Shown one piece after another: positions 1 through 9,846 of a DNA stretch of 64,000 bases. A program made the position numbers and the translations under genes. The DNA lies in assembly GCA_016868895.1 (NCBI GenBank), contig VGFK01000001.1, forward strand, positions 478,896 through 542,895, given 5' to 3'. Below the pieces are notes generated by a model. That model saw nothing but the letters and a program-made list of their open reading frames with translations. It ran no database searches and was not told where the DNA came from. The stretch's first letter is position 1. Each line of letters opens with the position of its first letter. Source of the stretch: Bacteroidota bacterium (lineage in GTDB: Bacteria > Bacteroidota > Bacteroidia > Chitinophagales > Chitinophagaceae).

Positions 1-703
1 GATTGCGGGACCAAAACTTTTGGAACACATGGTCGATACCGTTCTGCAATTTGAAGGCGATCAAAACTATGCGTACCGGATTTTGCGCACGACAAAAAAC
101 CGATTTGGATCAACCTCCGAAATTGGAATTTATGAAATGACAGGAACAGGAATGCGACCAGTAGAAAATCCATCCGACATCCTCATCAATCAAAAAGAAG
201 AACAACTCAGCGGCATTGCAATTGGCGCCACCATGGAGGGACTTCGTCCGTTGCTGATCGAAGTGCAGGCATTGGTTACACCATCGGTATACGGAACTCC
301 TCAACGAACCGCCAGCGGTTTTGACCTGCGACGCTTGCAATTATTATTGGCCGTATTGGAAAAACGGGGTGGCTTTCATTTCGGAACCAAAGACGTGTTT
401 GTGAATATAGCAGGCGGGCTCAAAGTGGAGGACCCAGGAATCGACCTGGCCATGGTCTTCGCCCTGCTCAGCTCCTACGAAGATGTTCCCCTCTCCCAAA
501 AAATTTGTTTTACCGGAGAAGTGGGACTCAGTGGAGAAATCAGAGCCGTCAATCGCATCGATCAGCGCATCTCGGAAGCAAAAAAACTGGGATTTGAAAA
601 AATTGTGATCAGCAAATACAACCGAATGGCAGATGCCCATTCTGGAATTTCCACGATGCACGTGGCCCTGATCGAAGAAGTCTATCGCTCGCTGTTTCCA
701 TAA
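1..703 (+). CDS. radA: DNA repair protein RadA, C-terminal part (5' end outside window)
   Basis: Translation LLIEVQALVTPSVYGTPQRTASGFDLRRLQLLLAVLEKRGG...GEVGLSGEIRAVNRIDQRISEAKKLGF is the RadA Lon-like C-terminal domain; the open frame runs to the window edge. Confidence 0.95.
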   Translation, partial: IAGPKLLEHMVDTVLQFEGDQNYAYRILRTTKNRFGSTSEIGIYEMTGTGMRPVENPSDILINQKEEQLSGIAIGATMEGLRPLLIEVQALVTPSVYGTPQRTASGFDLRRLQLLLAVLEKRGGFHFGTKDVFVNIAGGLKVEDPGIDLAMVFALLSSYEDVPLSQKICFTGEVGLSGEIRAVNRIDQRISEAKKLGFEKIVISKYNRMADAHSGISTMHVALIEEVYRSLFP

Positions 704-1414
704 TGGTCCCTACCCTGCACCCCTTGATCCGAGCAGCCCGTTCGTTAACCGACCTTTTTCTTCCGCTGTGTTGTCCCGGTTGCCGCTCCACTCCCCTGGA
801 CCCCAACGAATTCCTGTGCATGGATTGTCGCACAACCCTTCCCTTCACCCGATTTGAAGTCCTCCGCGGCAATCCCGTGGAAAAATTATTTTGGGGCCGA
901 CTCCCCCTTCTCCTTCGCAAGTACTACACTGTATTTCATCGATCACTCCCCCATCCAACACATTGTTCACGCAATCAAATACCAGCACCACACTTCCCTC
1001 GCCCGGTGCATGGGCAACCTGATGGGACATCGTCTGTGCGACCCACTCACGCAACATCCCATCGACCTGTTGATCCCCATGCCCCTGCATCGTTCAAAAG
1101 AAAAAAAACGCGGATACAACCAGGCGGAATTGCTCTGCACCGGACTATCAGAAGCAACTGGTATTCCAATTGGAAACACGTGCATACAACGCAGCCTGAA
1201 AACGGCCACGCAAACCAAAAAAAGCAGAACAGAGCGGTGGGACAATGTACGAACAGCTTTTACGGTGGACGACCCTGAACGGCTTTGCAACAAACACCTG
1301 CTGCTGGTGGACGATGTGATCACCACCGGTGCATCACTGGAAGCATGCGGACAAACCGCTTTGCTGCACGGAGCAACTTCTGTGTCCTTCGCAGGACTAG
1401 CCTTCACGCCTTAA
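703..1414 (+). pseudogene. comF: ComF family phosphoribosyltransferase, split by an apparent +1 frameshift at a C5 run (903-907)
   Basis: Frame 1 gives the zinc-ribbon N-terminus (LFLPLCCPGCRS..CMDCRTTLPFTRFEVLRGNPVEKLFWGR); frame 2 gives FSFASTTLYFIDHSPIQHIVHAIKYQHH..PMPLHRSKEKKRGYNQAELL..LLVDDVITTGASLEAC. Confidence 0.85.
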
Positions 1415-1479
1415 GGAATTCACCACCGCTCAACCTTTTTCCTCTTTAATCGTTAATTTGTACGACTAAACCAATTGTT

Positions 1480-1998
1480 ATGATACGTTTGCTTATGCTT
1501 GCTCTCCCACTGCTGTTGTTGAATCCCTCTTCCATTCATCGTTTCAAAGTGAGCGGGATCGATGGATCCACGATTGATTTTTCTAAATTCAAGGGAAAGA
1601 AAATCCTGATCGTGAACACAGCATCCAAATGCGGATACACTCCACAATATGCCGATTTGGAAAAACTCTACAAAGCACACGGCAACAAGTTGGTGATCGT
1701 AGGATTTCCGGCGAATAATTTTGGTGGACAAGAACCCGGATCGAATTCAGAGATCAACGAATTCTGCAAAAAAAATTATGGAGTGAGTTTCGTCATGGCT
1801 GAAAAGGTTTCAGTGAAAGGCGAAGACATGCACCCCCTGTTCAAATGGCTCACTCAAAAAGCAGAAAACGGTGTAATGGACGCAGAGATCCGCTGGAACT
1901 TCACCAAATTCCTCCTGGATGAAAAAGGCGAACTGCTTGCGGTATTCCCCAGCAAAGTGAATCCCACTAGCGAAGAAATCACGCGCTTCCTTCAATAA
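1480..1998 (+). CDS. Glutathione peroxidase (Cys type)
   Basis: VNTASKCGYTPQYADLEKLY, GFPANNFGGQEPG, WNFTKFLLDEKG motifs; N-terminal hydrophobic segment. Confidence 0.93.
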   Translation: MIRLLMLALPLLLLNPSSIHRFKVSGIDGSTIDFSKFKGKKILIVNTASKCGYTPQYADLEKLYKAHGNKLVIVGFPANNFGGQEPGSNSEINEFCKKNYGVSFVMAEKVSVKGEDMHPLFKWLTQKAENGVMDAEIRWNFTKFLLDEKGELLAVFPSKVNPTSEEITRFLQ

Positions 1999-2038
1999 TC
2001 TCTCCGCAACCCAACACGCTCATTTCGTACATTTGAGC

Positions 2039-3172
2039 ATGCGCCTTGCAGATGTTCCTGGACAACATTCAGTAAAAGAGAAATTAACGGGACTGGTCGA
2101 TGCCAATCGACTGAGCCATGCGCTGCTCTTTCTCGGCAAAGAAGGAGCAGGGGCTTTGCAACTAGCTATTGCACTTTCACAGTACATCGTTTGCGTAAAC
2201 AAGCAATCACAAGATGCATGCGGAGCCTGTCCGGCTTGCATCAAAGCAACTGCGTTGAGTCACCCCGACATCCACTTCTCCTTTCCCACCATCACCCGCA
2301 ACAGTGGCGATAAACCCATTTGCTCGGACTTCATGACTGAATGGAGGAGCTTCATTGCTCAAACCCCATTTGGAAATGCCTACGATTGGTTGCAAGCCAT
2401 CGGTGCAGAAAACAAACAAGGCAACATCACCGCACACGAATGCGAAGACATCAACCGGAAATTGCAACTCAAAAGTTTTGAAAGCGGCTTCAAAGTGCTA
2501 ATTCAATGGATGCCGGAATACCTCGGACAATCCGGCAACAAACTCCTGAAGCTTATTGAAGAACCACCCCCGAAAACTGTTTTCGTGTTTGTGGCAGAAG
2601 ACGAATCCCGCATCCTGCCCACCATCCTTTCGCGAACACAACTGGTCAAGATCAATCCACTGGACACCCCTTCACTGGAACACTGGCTGATCAGCAATCA
2701 GGCTGTGCCCCGCGAAAAAGCGCGTTCCATTGCCCCCATGGCGCAAGGCAACATGCGGGAAGCGTTTCAGATACTGCATAACGCGGATGAAGACTGGCAA
2801 GAACACCTGCGGCAATGGCTCAACGCAGTACTCAAAAACGGTCCCGCCGCCCAACTCAAATGGGTGGAAGAAATAGCCAAACTCGGAAGGGAAAAACAAA
2901 AGCAATTCCTCAGTTACTTCATTCATTTGCTATCGACTGCCACCCGTATCCTGCACACCGGAATGCCCCCTTCTTCCACCGATATCGAAATTGATTTTGC
3001 AACCCGCCTCACCAAATTAGCCCGTACCGAACAGATCCAGGCCATGGTGGAAGAACTCGATCGCAGCATCTATCACATCGAGCGAAACGCCAATCCCAAG
3101 ATCCTGTTCATGGCCCTGACCATCAAAATAAGCCATATCCTAAGGGATAAATCGCTAATTTTGACCCATTGA
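2039..3172 (+). CDS. holB: DNA polymerase III subunit delta'
   Basis: GQHSVKEKLTGLVDANRLSHALLFLGKEGAG, zinc Cys cluster CGACPAC, LLKLIEEPPPKTVFVFVAED..ILPTILSRTQ; ATG at 2039. Confidence 0.92.
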   Translation: MRLADVPGQHSVKEKLTGLVDANRLSHALLFLGKEGAGALQLAIALSQYIVCVNKQSQDACGACPACIKATALSHPDIHFSFPTITRNSGDKPICSDFMTEWRSFIAQTPFGNAYDWLQAIGAENKQGNITAHECEDINRKLQLKSFESGFKVLIQWMPEYLGQSGNKLLKLIEEPPPKTVFVFVAEDESRILPTILSRTQLVKINPLDTPSLEHWLISNQAVPREKARSIAPMAQGNMREAFQILHNADEDWQEHLRQWLNAVLKNGPAAQLKWVEEIAKLGREKQKQFLSYFIHLLSTATRILHTGMPPSSTDIEIDFATRLTKLARTEQIQAMVEELDRSIYHIERNANPKILFMALTIKISHILRDKSLILTH

Positions 3173-3228
3173 GGATGAATTCCGAATACGATTGACTACC
3201 GCGCGCAAGCGTTTAAATACTTTAGCAA

Positions 3229-4509
3229 ATGGGATGTGGTTCATGTGGAACCGGCAGTGGTTCACCAAAAGGGTGCAAGAATAACGGAGGATGCAGCTCC
3301 GGTGGATGCAACAGGCTCAATGTACACGATTGGCTCTCCAACCTTCCGTTTACCGACCCAGCAGTTTCCTGCCGTATCGTAGAAGTTACCTTCAACAACG
3401 GAAGCAGAAAAGAATATTTCCGCAACACCACCCTTCACCATTTCAATAAAGGTGAAATCGTGAGCGTAGAAGGGGTCAGCGGTTTTGACGTGGGCGTTGT
3501 GAACCTCAGTGGTGAGCTGGTGCGGCTTCAACTCAAGAAAAAAAGAATTCCCGAAGACAGCGCTGAATTAAAAAAGATTCTCAGAAGGGCCACGGAAGTA
3601 GACATTCAAAAATGGGAAGAAAATAAATCACGGGAGAAAGAAGCACTGGCCCGTTCTCGTGCCATTGCCCGCCAACTCAAATTGCAGATGAAAATCTGTG
3701 AAGTGGAAATTCAGGCGGATGGCCGAAAGGGTACTTTTTTTTACACAGCCGATGATCGGGTTGATTTCAGGGAGTTGATCAAGATATATGCCGGTGAGTT
3801 CAAAGTGAAAGTGGAGATGAAGCAGATTGGTGCGCGACAAGAAGCGGCGAAAGTTGGCGGCATTGGCAGTTGCGGAAGAGAACTCTGTTGCAGCAGCTGG
3901 CTGAATGATTTCAAGAGCGTGACCACCGCCATGGCCCGCTACCAGAACCTCAGCATCAATCAGACGAAACTGAGTGGGCAATGCGGTCGACTCAAATGCT
4001 GTTTGAATTACGAGTTGGATACCTACTTGGATGCACTCCAGCATTTTCCGGATCATGCCGATGTGCTGCAAACGGCAAAAGGCAATGCACAGCTGATCAA
4101 AAAAGATATTTTCAAAAACCTCATGTGGTATACGTTGCCGGATAGCAGCAAGCAGTATCCGCTGAGCATTGAAACGGTTCAAAAAATAAAAGCGCTCAAC
4201 GCAAAAGGCATTCGTCCCGAAGAACTGGAAACCTCGGAACCGGTCACTGCAAAAACGAAAGAAGTGGAACCGCAGTTTGTGGATGTGGTGGGACAAATCA
4301 GTTTGCGTTCACTGGAACGAAATGCCCAAAAAAGAAAATCAAGAGAAAAATCATTTTCGAATCGCCCCGGCTCCTCCGGTAACCAATCGGGTTCGAACAA
4401 ACCTGGTGCACAACAACGTCGACCTCAGGGTCCGCCGCGCCGACAAGAAAACGCACAACGCCCTTCCGGCCCCGTGAAACCGCCGATTAAAAAAAATCAA
4501 ACCCCTTAA
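3229..4509 (+). CDS. ricT: PSP1 domain / RicT (YaaT)-like protein with Cys-rich N-terminus
   Basis: VEVTFNNGSRKEYF, GGIGSCGRELCCSSWL, LSGQCGRLKCCLNYE motifs of PSP1/YaaT; downstream of holB. Confidence 0.92.
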   Translation: MGCGSCGTGSGSPKGCKNNGGCSSGGCNRLNVHDWLSNLPFTDPAVSCRIVEVTFNNGSRKEYFRNTTLHHFNKGEIVSVEGVSGFDVGVVNLSGELVRLQLKKKRIPEDSAELKKILRRATEVDIQKWEENKSREKEALARSRAIARQLKLQMKICEVEIQADGRKGTFFYTADDRVDFRELIKIYAGEFKVKVEMKQIGARQEAAKVGGIGSCGRELCCSSWLNDFKSVTTAMARYQNLSINQTKLSGQCGRLKCCLNYELDTYLDALQHFPDHADVLQTAKGNAQLIKKDIFKNLMWYTLPDSSKQYPLSIETVQKIKALNAKGIRPEELETSEPVTAKTKEVEPQFVDVVGQISLRSLERNAQKRKSREKSFSNRPGSSGNQSGSNKPGAQQRRPQGPPRRQENAQRPSGPVKPPIKKNQTP

Positions 4510-5399
4510 CGGTAGAGCAAGTACGCCACCAGCCACACCGCTGGTGAGGCTAACAGAATTGAATCAAACCGATCCAAAAATCCTCCGTGTCCAGGAAGAA
4601 AGGTTCCGCTGTCCTTCACCTGCGCCAGGCGTTTCAACCGACTCTCCAACAGATCTCCGAACGTGCCCGCAACAGCAGCAGTAAGCGCGATGACCAAGAC
4701 TTCATAATTGGCCTCCCAGCGGAAATAAGCAAATCCCCATATCAATCCAGCCGACAACAAAATTCCTCCTATGGTTCCTTCCCAGGTTTTTTTGGGCGAC
4801 CATTTTGTCAACGGGGTTTTTCCAATCCACGACCCCACGAGATAGGCCATGGTATCATTGATCCAAATGCTCACCACCATCAAAAGAGCGATGATCTTGC
4901 CGCTGAATACCGAGATGGCACTGGTAAAGGCATCGGAACTGTTTCCCTGCATCCAGATCCATCCGGATCGCAGGTTCACCAGCAATGCAAGAAAGACCGA
5001 AACATAGACCACTCCTCCCATGGAACGGGCCAAGTGCCTTACTGTATAGGTGCGGTCCAGCACAAACAGCACCGGTAAAAAATATCCCCCCCACCGAATG
5101 ATGTGATAACCGACTTCATGAAGTGCAATGGTTCCTATCACCAATCGATCCGATGCGGCAATGAGCAGAAATCCCCAGCCCAATAGCGGAAAAAAAATTC
5201 GATTCAAGAGAGAGGATAGAGAATAGCTGGGATCAATCAATGAGGCCAGTCGTTGATACTCGTACCAACATCCAAAGTGAACAATTGAAAACAATGCAAA
5301 AAAGGACCACTCGTTCCATAACAAGCCGGTCAGCATCACCGCTGCATAAATCACTGCGGTTCTCACTCTTACTTGAAAGACCTGCTTATCGAGTGCCAT
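4506..5399 (-). CDS. cdsA: Phosphatidate cytidylyltransferase
   Basis: SWIGKTPLTKWSPKKTWEGTIGG and GDLLESRLKRLAQVKDSGTFLPGHGGFLDRFDS signature. Confidence 0.95.
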   Translation of the reverse strand: MALDKQVFQVRVRTAVIYAAVMLTGLLWNEWSFFALFSIVHFGCWYEYQRLASLIDPSYSLSSLLNRIFFPLLGWGFLLIAASDRLVIGTIALHEVGYHIIRWGGYFLPVLFVLDRTYTVRHLARSMGGVVYVSVFLALLVNLRSGWIWMQGNSSDAFTSAISVFSGKIIALLMVVSIWINDTMAYLVGSWIGKTPLTKWSPKKTWEGTIGGILLSAGLIWGFAYFRWEANYEVLVIALTAAVAGTFGDLLESRLKRLAQVKDSGTFLPGHGGFLDRFDSILLASPAVWLVAYLLYR

Positions 5400-6285
5400 C
5401 GGAAAGCTGTTGATGAAATCTTCGAATAAAAAAAAGCAATGCACCGAGTGCGATGCATCCACCCCACCAAGGAACCTGTTCAGTCAACCCATCATCGATG
5501 GAACGCCCTACGCTTCGCAGATAATATACTTCTCCAACAGCAATCGCATTGTTGATGAAGTGTGCCATAATGGGTACCCAAAGATTGCGGCTCATCCCAT
5601 ATAACCATCCGAGTACAATACCCAACGCCGTTCTGGCTAAAAATCCATAAAAGGAAAAATGAATGGCACTGAATAATAAAGCGGTGATGATGATGCTGAC
5701 CCAAAGCTGACCGGTTGCCCGGTGCATCATATTCTGAAACGTTCCTCTGAAAAAGAATTCCTCCACTACAGCAGGAACGAGTGCCATGGTGATCAATACG
5801 ATCACAAAATCAGTCCAGTTGTTCATTTGCGACATCACCTCAATCTGCTGCAGGTACTGCTCTTCCATGTCCTTGAAGTACAGTTCCATTTGAGCACTCA
5901 GCGGAATCCATTCGGTGAATTGGGCGAGCATGCTCGCGACAAAAATCATCAGGATCATGACGACCGTTCCAAATGCGTACGCCCGCCAGGTGGAATGCCG
6001 GCTCAATCGAAAATACGCTGCTGGTGTGCGGCTGACTGCACGGACTGCAACATAGGAGGGCACTAAAAAAATGAATACCGAGAGCACCGTCTGCGCAATG
6101 CGCACTTCCAGTGCGCGGGATGCATCCTGCATCGACTCCGTCGAGAAAGGAACGCCGGTCATGGCTTCCCAGGTGAAATAGGCGACAAACCCGCCAATCA
6201 AATACCCCATCGCCATGAGGGCAATCAGTAAAAACAATCCGCTTTTTTCAGACATACCGGTCTGATCCGTTTTCTCCCATTCCAT
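5386..6285 (-). CDS. CPBP family intramembrane metalloprotease
   Basis: Multi-TM with VEEFFFRG (EExxxR), AIHFSFYGF and MAHFINNAIA motifs. Confidence 0.92.
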   Translation of the reverse strand: MEWEKTDQTGMSEKSGLFLLIALMAMGYLIGGFVAYFTWEAMTGVPFSTESMQDASRALEVRIAQTVLSVFIFLVPSYVAVRAVSRTPAAYFRLSRHSTWRAYAFGTVVMILMIFVASMLAQFTEWIPLSAQMELYFKDMEEQYLQQIEVMSQMNNWTDFVIVLITMALVPAVVEEFFFRGTFQNMMHRATGQLWVSIIITALLFSAIHFSFYGFLARTALGIVLGWLYGMSRNLWVPIMAHFINNAIAVGEVYYLRSVGRSIDDGLTEQVPWWGGCIALGALLFFIRRFHQQLSDGTR

Positions 6286-6312
6286 ACGCTTATTTGTAAC
6301 TTTGCACAGTTC

Positions 6313-7311
6313 ATGATAAAGATAGGCAACATACACTTACCCTCGTTTCCCCTGCTGCTGGCTCCCATGGAAGATGTGAGCGATCCTCCGTTTCGTGCAG
6401 TTTGCAAGAAAAACGGTGCGGACCTGATGTTCACCGAATTCATCAGTAGCGAAGGATTGATCCGCGACGCCATCAAAAGCAGACAGAAACTGGACATCTT
6501 CGAGGAGGAACGACCGGTGGGCATACAGATTTTTGGCGGGGACGAAGAAGCATTGGCCCTGAGCGCTCGCATCGTCGAAACTGTTCAACCCGATCTGCTC
6601 GACATCAATTTTGGTTGTCCCGTGAAAAAAGTCGTCTGCAAAGGCGCCGGCGCTGCTGTACTCAAGGACGTGGATCTCATGGTGCGCCTCACCAAAGCGG
6701 TGATCGCTTCCACACAGTTGCCTGTTACCGTGAAAACGCGACTGGGATGGGATCATGCGTCGATCAATATATTGGAAGTTGCCGAACGTTTACAAGACAT
6801 CGGCGTTCAAGCACTTTCGATTCACGGTCGCACCCGCAGCCAACTCTACAAAGGAGAGGCGGATTGGACCTGGATCGCAAAAGTCAAAGAAAACCCGCGC
6901 ATCCATATTCCCATTTTTGGAAACGGCGATATCGATTCACCGGAAAAGGCATTGCAGTACAAGAACACCTACGGCGTGGATGGCATCATGATTGGAAGAG
7001 CGGCAATTGGAAATCCGTGGTTCTTTCGTGAGGTGAAACATTTTTTTGAAACCGGAGAACACCTGTCGCCTCCCACCCTCGAAGAAAAAATAGCCGTCAT
7101 ACGCCAGCACCTGCACGCCTCGATAGCCTGGAAAGGCGAAAAGCTTGGCATTTTTGAAATGCGCCGACACTATGCCAACTACCTCAAAGGCATCCCCAAC
7201 ATCAAAACCTTGCGAACACAACTGGTTACCTTGGGTTCACGTGCCGAGATCGAGGCAGTTCTGGATCAAGCCGCTAAAACATGCATTCATGAGTACAGCA
7301 CCCTGGCATAA
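6313..7311 (+). CDS. dusB: tRNA dihydrouridine synthase DusB
   Basis: LAPMEDVSDPPFR, DINFGCPVKKV, SIHGRTRSQLYKGEADW, GIMIGRAAIGNPWFF. Confidence 0.96.
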   Translation: MIKIGNIHLPSFPLLLAPMEDVSDPPFRAVCKKNGADLMFTEFISSEGLIRDAIKSRQKLDIFEEERPVGIQIFGGDEEALALSARIVETVQPDLLDINFGCPVKKVVCKGAGAAVLKDVDLMVRLTKAVIASTQLPVTVKTRLGWDHASINILEVAERLQDIGVQALSIHGRTRSQLYKGEADWTWIAKVKENPRIHIPIFGNGDIDSPEKALQYKNTYGVDGIMIGRAAIGNPWFFREVKHFFETGEHLSPPTLEEKIAVIRQHLHASIAWKGEKLGIFEMRRHYANYLKGIPNIKTLRTQLVTLGSRAEIEAVLDQAAKTCIHEYSTLA

Positions 7312-8389
7312 TCAGATTGATTCCCCCGCACTGGTTGTATTCCCAGAAATAGTACGCCACAACATCGCAGAAATGGTGAGGATGGTTGGAGATCCCAAGC
7401 GGCTTCGCCCCCATATCAAAACGCACAAAACCGCTGAAGGGATTCGGATGATGATGGAGGCCGGTATTCAAAAATTCAAATGCGCAACGATTGCAGAAGC
7501 GGAACTCCTGGCGCTTGAAGGGGCACCGGATGTGTTGTTGGCGCATCAGCCGGTGGGACAAAAGCCTTATCGGTTGCTGGAATTGATGAACCGCTATCCC
7601 GGAACTGCGTTCAGTACCATCGTGGACGATCTTCCTACTGCTATAGCTGTTGGTAATTGTGCACAGGAGCATCGTGCAACCATCGGCGTGTACATCGACT
7701 TGAATGTGGGAATGAACCGTACCGGAATTCCTCCCGGTGATGCAGCCATTGCTTTGCACCGATGCATCAAAGAACATCCCGGATTACGGTTTTGCGGACT
7801 GCATGCCTACGATGGTCAGCATCGTCATCCAGATCCACTCGTACGTGAACAGGCATGCACAGCAGGATTTGAAGCAGTACGTGCACTGAGCGATCAATTG
7901 GTAAAGAGGGGCTATGATTGTCCCATGCTCGTTGCCGGTGGATCGCCCACCTTTTCCATTCATGCCAAGTATGCCGACCGCGAATGCAGTCCCGGTACCA
8001 ATATTTTTTGGGACCATGGCTATCGCACCATCTGCAGAGAACAAGCGTTCACTCCAGCCGTGCACATCCTGACCCGTGTGATTTCAAAACTGGCACCGAA
8101 TCGGATCTGTCTGGATCTGGGACACAAAGCCGTTGCTGCAGAAAACGAGATCACCAAACGCATACATTTCCCGGATCATTCGGATCTCATCCCAGTAGGA
8201 CAAAGTGAAGAACATTTGGTGCTGGAAACAACTTCAGCAGAACGTTATGCAGTTGGTGATGTATTGATCGGCATTCCTTTTCATGTTTGTCCCACTATTG
8301 CACTCCACGAATCACTGATCGCAGTAGAGAACGGTGCAATCACTGGAGAATGGCAAGTGGTGGCACGAAAAAGAAGAATCACCATCTAG
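7289..8389 (+). CDS. D-threonine aldolase-like, alanine-racemase-fold PLP enzyme
   Basis: RPHIKTHKTAEGIRMMMEAGIQKFKCATIAEAELLA, LDLGHKAVAAE; ATG at 7289 overlaps the dusB 3' end. Confidence 0.9.
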   Translation: MSTAPWHNQIDSPALVVFPEIVRHNIAEMVRMVGDPKRLRPHIKTHKTAEGIRMMMEAGIQKFKCATIAEAELLALEGAPDVLLAHQPVGQKPYRLLELMNRYPGTAFSTIVDDLPTAIAVGNCAQEHRATIGVYIDLNVGMNRTGIPPGDAAIALHRCIKEHPGLRFCGLHAYDGQHRHPDPLVREQACTAGFEAVRALSDQLVKRGYDCPMLVAGGSPTFSIHAKYADRECSPGTNIFWDHGYRTICREQAFTPAVHILTRVISKLAPNRICLDLGHKAVAAENEITKRIHFPDHSDLIPVGQSEEHLVLETTSAERYAVGDVLIGIPFHVCPTIALHESLIAVENGAITGEWQVVARKRRITI

Positions 8390-8430
8390 GGATGCATTTA
8401 TTGCTACCTTTGCTCTCCTAACCCTTTACA

Positions 8431-9090
8431 ATGACTATACACAAGGAAGGCTTTCGGACAATTCTGATTGTTGGCTGGGGCGTCGTGGCATTGATTTTTC
8501 TTTCACTCCGGTACCTCTACCCTGTTCTGCCTATTGCTCATAGTGTACTTTCGGTCGTGCTTGTAGCCGTTTGGGTATTCATCATTTCGTTTTTCAGGAT
8601 TCCAAAGCGAACATTCACCTACAACGAACAGGCCTTCGTATCTCCTGCTGACGGCAAGGTCGTGGTCATCGAAGAAACTGTAGATGCTGAATATTACCAT
8701 GAAAAACGATTACAGATATCGGTGTTCATGAGTCCCGCTAACGTTCACGTGAACCGGTACCCCATATCAGGAGAAGTCATCTACAATCAGTACCACAAGG
8801 GAAAATACCTGGTGGCATGGGATCCGAAGTCATCGACCGAAAACGAGCGGCACAGTCTCGTCATTCAAACCCCGCGCAACTCGGTATTGGTCAAACAGAT
8901 TGCCGGCGCATTGGCCAAACGCATCGTCAATTATGCCGCAGTTGGGAAATCGGTGAAGCAAAACGACGAATTGGGATTCATCAAGTTCGGCAGCCGTGTG
9001 GATCTGCTCTTACCGCTCGATGCAAAGCCTGCTGTGAAGATCGGAGACCAGGTAAAAAATGGCATCACCGTATTGGCAACGTTTTCTTAG
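8431..9090 (+). CDS. psd: Phosphatidylserine decarboxylase proenzyme
   Basis: SPADGKVVVIEE, SVFMSPANVHVNRYPISG, GFIKFGSRVDL (Ser cleavage site). Confidence 0.93.
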   Translation: MTIHKEGFRTILIVGWGVVALIFLSLRYLYPVLPIAHSVLSVVLVAVWVFIISFFRIPKRTFTYNEQAFVSPADGKVVVIEETVDAEYYHEKRLQISVFMSPANVHVNRYPISGEVIYNQYHKGKYLVAWDPKSSTENERHSLVIQTPRNSVLVKQIAGALAKRIVNYAAVGKSVKQNDELGFIKFGSRVDLLLPLDAKPAVKIGDQVKNGITVLATFS

Positions 9091-9794
9091 AGTATCGTCG
9101 AGAGGTCCCACAAGCTATTCAACACATAAGTAGGAACCGTCTTCCCATCGTGAGGAACAGCGGTATTGAAATAGGCCGTATCCATTCCAACCTGTTGTGC
9201 GCCAAGAATATCAACATCCAGTGTGTCGCCGATCATGATGGAAGCCTGGGCATTGGTCTGTGCTTTTTCCATGGCGTATTCAAAAATTGCAGCATGCGGT
9301 TTCATGATCCCGGCCTGTTCGGACGTGATGACAGTTTTGAAGTAAGCAGCGATTCCGCTGTTGGCCAATTTTTGATGCTGCGTTTTTTCAAACCCGTTGG
9401 TGATGAGGTGCATGGGATATCCTTTTTCGGATAGGTACTCCAGGATTTCACGGCAGTGGGGAAACAAATTGGATTTGGTAGGGAGTATGTCCAGGTAGCG
9501 TTCGCTCATGTGCTTGGCCAATGCTTCATCGGTTATCTTGTAATCTACCAGCGTGCGCCACATGCGCTTCCATCGCAGTTCTTCCCGGTTGATGAATCCT
9601 TTTCGGAAGCGATCCCAGTAGATGGTGTTGTGATGGTGATAGGTCTGGTGGAAGTGATCAAAATCATCTGTTGCAAGACGATGCAGTTCAAGTTCCGCAT
9701 ACAGGTCCTTAAGGGTTGCCGTGGAGTTGGTGTCAAAGTCCCACAACGTATGATCAAGATCAAAGAAGAGATGGTCGTACCGCTTGGATTTCAT
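9087..9794 (-). CDS. YjjG-family HAD pyrimidine nucleotidase
   Basis: HLFFDLDHTLWDFDTNS, LITNGFEKTQHQKL, MIGDTLDVDILGAQQVGMDT. Confidence 0.92.
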   Translation of the reverse strand: MKSKRYDHLFFDLDHTLWDFDTNSTATLKDLYAELELHRLATDDFDHFHQTYHHHNTIYWDRFRKGFINREELRWKRMWRTLVDYKITDEALAKHMSERYLDILPTKSNLFPHCREILEYLSEKGYPMHLITNGFEKTQHQKLANSGIAAYFKTVITSEQAGIMKPHAAIFEYAMEKAQTNAQASIMIGDTLDVDILGAQQVGMDTAYFNTAVPHDGKTVPTYVLNSLWDLSTIL

Positions 9795-9846
9795 GGTATG
9801 CAAAGCTAAGCAAGAGAGGATTGTTACCTTTGTTTAAATTTCCCAC

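Noticed and set aside
1600-1650. Possible selenocysteine glutathione peroxidase
   Set aside because: Active-site codon is TGC (Cys) in AAATGCGGA, not TGA
3628-4296. 222-aa ORF antisense to ricT, and similar long antisense ORFs (21130-21831, 55273-56082, 61533-62267)
   Set aside because: All lie opposite confidently identified genes; low-complexity His/Phe-rich translations typical of antisense frames
7145-7288. Upstream extension of the D-threonine aldolase-like ORF
   Set aside because: Overlaps dusB coding sequence; family homology begins at the ATG at 7289
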